From Ligustrum vulgare (Eukaryota; Streptophyta; Magnoliopsida; Lamiales; Oleaceae), in contig OY743183.1 in the NCBI GenBank assembly GCA_963555705.1, positions 28,555,932-28,619,931 on the forward strand: a DNA stretch of 64,000 nt. Reading direction: 5' to 3'. Made by a program: the position numbers and the translations under genes. The stretch's first letter is position 1; the number at the start of each line of letters is the position of its first letter. Below, in pieces: positions 59,671 through 64,000 of the stretch. Under the pieces are notes generated by a model that ran no database searches, was not told where the DNA came from, and saw only the letters and a list, made by a program, of their open reading frames with translations.

Positions 59671-60310
59671 CTTACTTCCCCTGACTCAGTCAACCATTGT
59701 AATTTATAAGGCGTTGGATGTTTCGTTAAAGGTAAGCCTAAGTTTTCCACCAACATTGCACTAACTACATTAGTACAACTTCCCCCATCAATCACCATGC
59801 TACACACTTTATCATTCACGATGCATTTAATGCGAAAAATATTATCCTTCTGCCCTTCCACATTATCCAAAACATTCACCTTACGCCTAACACTAAGAGC
59901 ATGCCTATCAATAATTGACTCATCCACCACAACACTTTTCGCCCCTTCACTATCACACCTAACCTTTTTACGTGGACAATCAAGTGCAATGTGACCCCAT
60001 TCCAAACATTTAAAGCACTTAACATTTTTATCCTTAAGAGGCTTGGAATCAAAATTATTTTTACCTTTGGTTGTCGGTTCCTCCTTCCTTTTGTGACCAT
60101 GATCACTACTCTCCCGTTTTGATATCTCTTTTCGCTTCAATGGCCTTTCATCCATCCCATCTCCGTACCTAGCATGACATTCAAGCCTATTACCTCTCCT
60201 AACCTGAGAACCATCATGAGATTGATCCCGAGGTTTTTGTTCACGCTCTGCACCTCAATTCTCCATCTGTGCCATAAACCTCTCAAATTGTGCGCTCATT
60301 GCTGCAATAT
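59667..60310 (-). pseudogene. G3 gag C-terminus and protease start
   Basis: Near 60310 the frame reads NNDIAAMSAQFERFMAQMEN then stop. A continuous frame from 60155 has zinc knuckle CFKCLEWGHIALDCP and the protease site [21 protein letters not shown], ending WLTESGEVR at the frameshift. The gag core normally between these parts is absent. Confidence 0.82.
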
Positions 60311-60683
60311 CATTATTACCCTGTTCATTCCTTCTATTCACACTCCCGAGCAATTTTTTGTCTCCAATATAAGATGAAGATGTGGAAACCTCTCTATCAG
60401 AGATTTTAAGATACAAAACAAGGAAATTTGGAAATTGAGAAAATTCGGAATATTTGGGGAATATTTGAGAATTTTCGGTTTTTTTTAATCTGCCAGAGAA
60501 TTGGACTACGAGTATGGCATAAAAAAGGGAACTGGATTTGGACGTATTACGAACAAGAAAAACACTTTTGAATTTTTGAGATTGACTTTTATGGATCAAA
60601 CTGAAGAAAATTATGACTGACACGAATAACGCGAAGAACACAAAAAAATCAAGAAAATTCAAGAAACGCAAGAATCTGAAATA

Positions 60684-60702
60684 GATCCAAGCTCTGATAC
60701 CA
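60684..60702 (-). other. Primer binding site of G3
   Basis: Minus-strand TGGTATCAGAGCTTGGATC lies two bases inside the LTR. Initiator methionine tRNA type. Confidence 0.88.
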
Positions 60703-60704
60703 GA

Positions 60705-61600
60705 TGATGAGATCCTAATCAGGGAATCTCGTCGAATAACGAAATTAAAACCTAGAAAAGATCTAGATCAGATTTAAACACAATAATTAAAATAGTGGAA
60801 AGATAAAATTGACGATAAGACCTTGACCCAAGATTCACGCGCAAGAAGTTGACGATGCGAAATCGAGATCCAAGGTTTTTAAAACACCATAAGGACTTGT
60901 CAATTTCCTTGATAAGATTCTAATTGAAAACGCCACAAATATTTCGCAATATTTATAAGTTGGATTTGTTCTCGAAGAACACAAAAGGGAAAACTCAACC
61001 TTTCAATTTGGAGAATCTTCTCTCATATATTATTAATCTCAAAACTCAAACTAAACTGTCTTTTATAATCATGGAAACGAATATAAATAAGCAAAATAAC
61101 CTAACCGCTAATTTACTCAAAATAGAATTCTAATTAAACTAGAATACTAAATTAGGAAAATAACCTAAAAACCGAAAAAGGAAACTAAATAATTAAAAAT
61201 CCGGAAAATCTGGCCTCTACTCAATTACGGCCGTGAAGAATTCTTTTACGGACGTAATGGCCTCTCTGATCCAAAATTGTTTTACTAGTTACGGCCGTAA
61301 CTTTCAGACTTACGGCCGTAAGCCTAGTTCTACTGAAATTCTTCCTTTTTCCTCGATAGTTGATTATGGCCGTGATAATAGCTTTTACGGCCGTGATTAT
61401 AAGAGTTACGGCCGTGAAGGATCTTCATTACGGCCGTAATGTCTTCTCTGCATAAATAATTTCGTTTACTCGGCTCGGCTTGATCCTTTCGCCTTCTCGG
61501 CTCGATTCCAACATGAAACTTACTCAGTTTTGCACGTAGATCGTTGTCGTATTTCCGATGGCTCGAATTTGCCCTTCGATGCCTGGTCCGGATCATATCA
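60705..61600 (-). repeat. 5' LTR of G3
   Basis: 896 bp, TGATGAGATCC...GATCATATCA. It holds the palindrome array at 61224-61441 and, downstream on minus, TATA-like TTTTGCTTATTTATATTC near 61080-61097. Confidence 0.88.
61224..61441. promoter_or_regulatory. TTACGGCCGTAA palindrome array in the G3 LTR
   Basis: Eight copies or near copies in about 220 bp, near 61225, 61246, 61289, 61310, 61364, 61384, 61406 and 61428. Three are perfect 12-base palindromes. Position upstream of a TATA-like box suggests an enhancer; not proven. Confidence 0.6.
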
Positions 61601-62105
61601 TTCCGTCTAAGGTAAACTGTGTTCAAAATATGAAATGTTGTGCTAACAGCTTCACGACAGAAATGTGTACATAAATTTTTACCATGTATCATGACTCTAA
61701 CTAGCTCTTGCAAGACGCAATTTTTCCTCTCAACAGCTACGTTTTGTTGTGGAGTAATTGCAAAAGAGAACTCTTTTAGGATTCTTTCTTCCAAACAAAA
61801 GTCCTCAAATTAAGATTTTTCGAACTCTTTCCCATGATCACAACGAATCCGAGCAATTTTACTCTCTTTTTCATTTTGAAGCCTCTTAATCAATGATTTA
61901 AAATAGATCAATCCAGGTGAACTTAGTGTAGTCATCTACTAGCACTAGAATGAACCTCTTACCACTTAAACTCTTAGTTCTAGAAGGTCCCATCAAATCC
62001 ATTTACAGAATCTCTAGAGGTCTAGTAGTTAATATGCTAGACGTTTGTTTATGAGATACTTAAGTTGTTTTCCTTGTTGACACGGTCCACGCACAACATT
62101 AAGTC
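61601..62105 (-). pseudogene. C2 integrase core
   Basis: Minus-strand text: RGPCQQGKQ (end of the zinc region), MDLMGPSRTKSLSGKRFILVLVDDYTKFTWI, RIRCDHGKEFE, then FAITPQQNVAVERKN and NTVYLRR up to the G3 insertion. Catalytic D, D and E positions are recognisable. Stops are present. Sequence beyond 62105 no longer reads as copia. Confidence 0.88.
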
Positions 62106-62745
62106 CAAATTTTAATTATTTTAGATCAAATTTACTTTCAAGTTTTATCTCAAATTTTATTTATTTTAAATCTTAATTTATTTTTTTAAATCCATAAATT
62201 ATTCTTCAACTTTACATTTTTTTAACCCCCAAAACTCTCTACAATCAATATCCTCCTCAGTGTTCTTACAATCAATTTGAAGTTATAGCTTCTTAAAACT
62301 TCCAAAAACCAGCATATAACTATTCTCATTTCTCCTCATCTCATTCCCTCATGCAAAACTGCAACTTCGGTAAGAATTTCCATGACTTCAATTATACACC
62401 CAACAATGTAAACATTCACACAACCAAACCACACAACCAACCGTAACCAAATCGTACAACCAACCGTAGACGACTGCATTCAAACTTCAGCGTCACCAAC
62501 ACCACCGTAACTTCCTTTGCCAAACCCATGCCTCAATAGCATAGAACTGATCCATCCACCATAATCGAGCCACCAAATCTTCACACAACCATGAACTAAA
62601 AAAAAACACAGAAATCGAACTCAAACCTTTGTCATGATTGAAGCCCAGCTGGTGATGAAATACAATAAAAAAAACAACAATGCAAGCAAATTCACAACAA
62701 TACAAGGTAATTAAGAAGCAAAAATTAATGAATATAAACTAAATT
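62106..62745 (+). repeat. Probable Ty3-type LTR fragment
   Basis: The phrase TTATCTCAAATTTTATTTATTTTAAAT and the following CA-rich stretch resemble the first part of S1 (about 33750-34400). Both ends are truncated, by C2 and by G4. No gene. Confidence 0.4.
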
Positions 62746-63138
62746 TGTGAATTTTTTTTTATTTCATATATTGATAACATCTATTACAATGCAGGGAATT
62801 CAATTAAGGGTAGCAGGAATCAATATCAACAGAAACATAAAATATGAAGTTGTGTTTGAAGATCAATTACAATAATTAAATGATATAAGAATAGAGTATA
62901 AGAAGAGAAGAGATAGAATATGGGGTGAGGAAGAAATTAGAATAGGAGAGCAGGGGAAGAACGTGAGAGAAATGAGGGAGATGAGGGAAGCTGTTAAGCA
63001 ACAGAAATATTCTTCAAATCTAATTTCTACATTCTATGAGCTATTATTTATAGATTGAGGAGAATATTCTAGAATGTGTGAGTTGTGCTGCAGTAGGGGT
63101 GATGTGAGGATAGGGAGGAATATTGGCTGACCGTGACA
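62746..63138 (-). repeat. 3' LTR of Ty3/gypsy element G4
   Basis: About 393 bp; minus-strand start TGTCACGGTCAGCC next to a polypurine tract, purine-rich middle. The left border (TGTGAATTTTTTTT) is tentative. Confidence 0.6.
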
Positions 63139-63154
63139 TCCACCCCTCTTAAAA
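63139..63154 (-). other. Polypurine tract of G4
   Basis: Minus-strand TTTTAAGAGGGGTGGA precedes TGTCACGG. Confidence 0.75.
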
Positions 63155-64000
63155 GAACCTTGTCCTCAAGGTTTGAGTGGTCTATATTGTCCGGTGGTTT
63201 TCAAGGTGGTCGAAGAAAGGGTGATAGTTGGAGGATGTCAACTTGATTTACAAATGTAGAGGAAATTGGTAACATTACAAATGCTGATAGTTGTAGGGAA
63301 AGTGATAGTTGGATGGTTGGACTTAGGAAATTAAAAGGGTTTGGGCCTATGAAGAAGAATGGATTGATTTTCAGTTGGGCTTATTTAAAATTTTCTTCAT
63401 CCTTCAATTGGGCTGCATTTCAAATTAGGCCCAACTTGCACTTCAATCTAAGATCCACATCATCTACTGGACTTTTATAAAAAATTGGGCCCCCTCCTAA
63501 CTGGGTTTGATTCAACGTTTCCACTTGCTGGGTCATTCCTTTAGAATAGTTCAAGCCCACACCTTTGAACAACCGAACTTCACTGGCTGAATTTTGCAGC
63601 AACTTATTTGGGGCTTCTTCTTCTTTCGAGTTTTGCAACAGCTTCTCAACGACAACCAACGATGGAAGCGACGGACACTGCTCGTCCGAAAATGAAGAGG
63701 CAACCAATTCCTTCTAGATTTCCTTCTCCATTGCCACCATGCTTAAGGTTGAGGAATCAATTTTGAGGCAGGTGAGGATTCCTCAACCTTAGGCGCTGAT
63801 GGAGCAGGGGTCGAGGAGGACTAAGATGTAGCTTTAGCCTTAGCTTCAGCTATTTCATCCTCTGTTTTTACTAAAATCCCAATCGAATCGGCACACCAAT
63901 TGGAGCCGTCTCTTCTTTATTAATAAGAATGGGTGCGTCTCTGGCTGCTTAGAAGCTAAAAGTTTCTCATCATCCATGGTAATTACCTCCAGCAGAAAGT
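63155..64000 (-). pseudogene. G4 polyprotein 3' end, degenerate
   Basis: The minus strand just before the tract reads CCTTGAGGACAAGGTTCTTT, the NLEDKVL-type ending common in Ty3 polyproteins. Upstream, 63420-63707 is open (95 codons; SSFSDEQCPSLPSLVVVEKLLQNS) but I see no domain. Further 5' the text is Ser/Pro/Ala-rich with stops. The rest of the element lies outside the window. Confidence 0.45.

Larger units (their letters stand above)
57983..61600 (-). mobile_element. Internally deleted Ty3/gypsy element G3 (CRM-like)
   Basis: 3' LTR 57983-58889, polypurine tract, 1.8-kb internal region with partial gag and protease only, primer site, and 5' LTR 60705-61600. Gag core, RT, RNase H and integrase are missing. 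Protein blocks and LTR ends parallel G1. It lies inside the C2 integrase between YLRR and IDKAPYE. A clean target duplication is not visible (CGGAA versus CTCGA on minus). Confidence 0.87.
46092..62105 (-). mobile_element. Decayed Ty1/copia element C2, split by A2 and G3
   Basis: Three collinear pieces: 61601-62105 (integrase), 57369-57982 (integrase end and linker) and 46092-47524 (RT, RNase H). The protein alignment resumes across each insertion. 5' coding parts (gag, protease) and both LTRs were not found. Confidence 0.88.

Overview
This window is nuclear DNA of a flowering plant, most likely a eudicot. It is AT-rich, holds one intron-containing gene with canonical GT-AG junctions, and is otherwise filled with nested LTR retrotransposons, MITEs and a Helitron-like element. 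I cannot name the species from the sequence.

Layout. 1-6483: a young, nearly complete Ty3/gypsy element on the minus strand (G1, CRM-like), with its 3' LTR cut by the window edge. 6484-11716: gene-poor DNA with a Tourist-like MITE, a TIR element between (AT)n tracts, a Helitron-like insertion (8561-10964) and a second MITE. 12075-14619: the only intact gene, a seven-exon homocysteine S-methyltransferase (HMT3-like, 342 codons) on the plus strand. 15402-19410: an unrecognised broken coding fragment split by a hAT-type element, which is itself split by a small non-autonomous LTR element (G2). 19411-39527: a decayed Ty1/copia element (C1, minus) split by an Athila-like element (A1, TSD TGTCC) and by a 3.5-kb solo LTR (S1, TSD CCGAC). 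39528-46091: an LTR-like block, a remnant resembling the putative plant transposon protein domain, and a second solo LTR (S2, TSD TAAAG). 46092-62105: a second decayed copia element (C2, minus) split by an Athila-like element (A2, plus), which carries a solo LTR (S3) in its protease region, and by an internally deleted CRM-like element (G3, minus). 62106-64000: an LTR fragment and the 3' end of another Ty3/gypsy element (G4).

The insertions give a relative history. Exact target-site duplications, and coding frames that resume across each insertion, show which element landed in which. C1 and C2 are the old hosts, A2 and G3 are intermediate, and A1 and especially G1 are recent: the visible 434 bases of the G1 LTR pair differ by one substitution and one 20-bp indel.

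The most unusual signal is architectural. Several LTR families that do not share sequence there (G1, G3, A1, A2 and an LTR-like block near 40 kb) carry clusters of short, element-specific GC-rich palindromes or near-palindromes just upstream of a TATA-like box. Both LTR pairs that I compared closely (G1 and A1) differ by an indel inside this cluster. A1 also carries the same 18-base module, again followed by a TATA-like sequence, inside its non-coding internal region.
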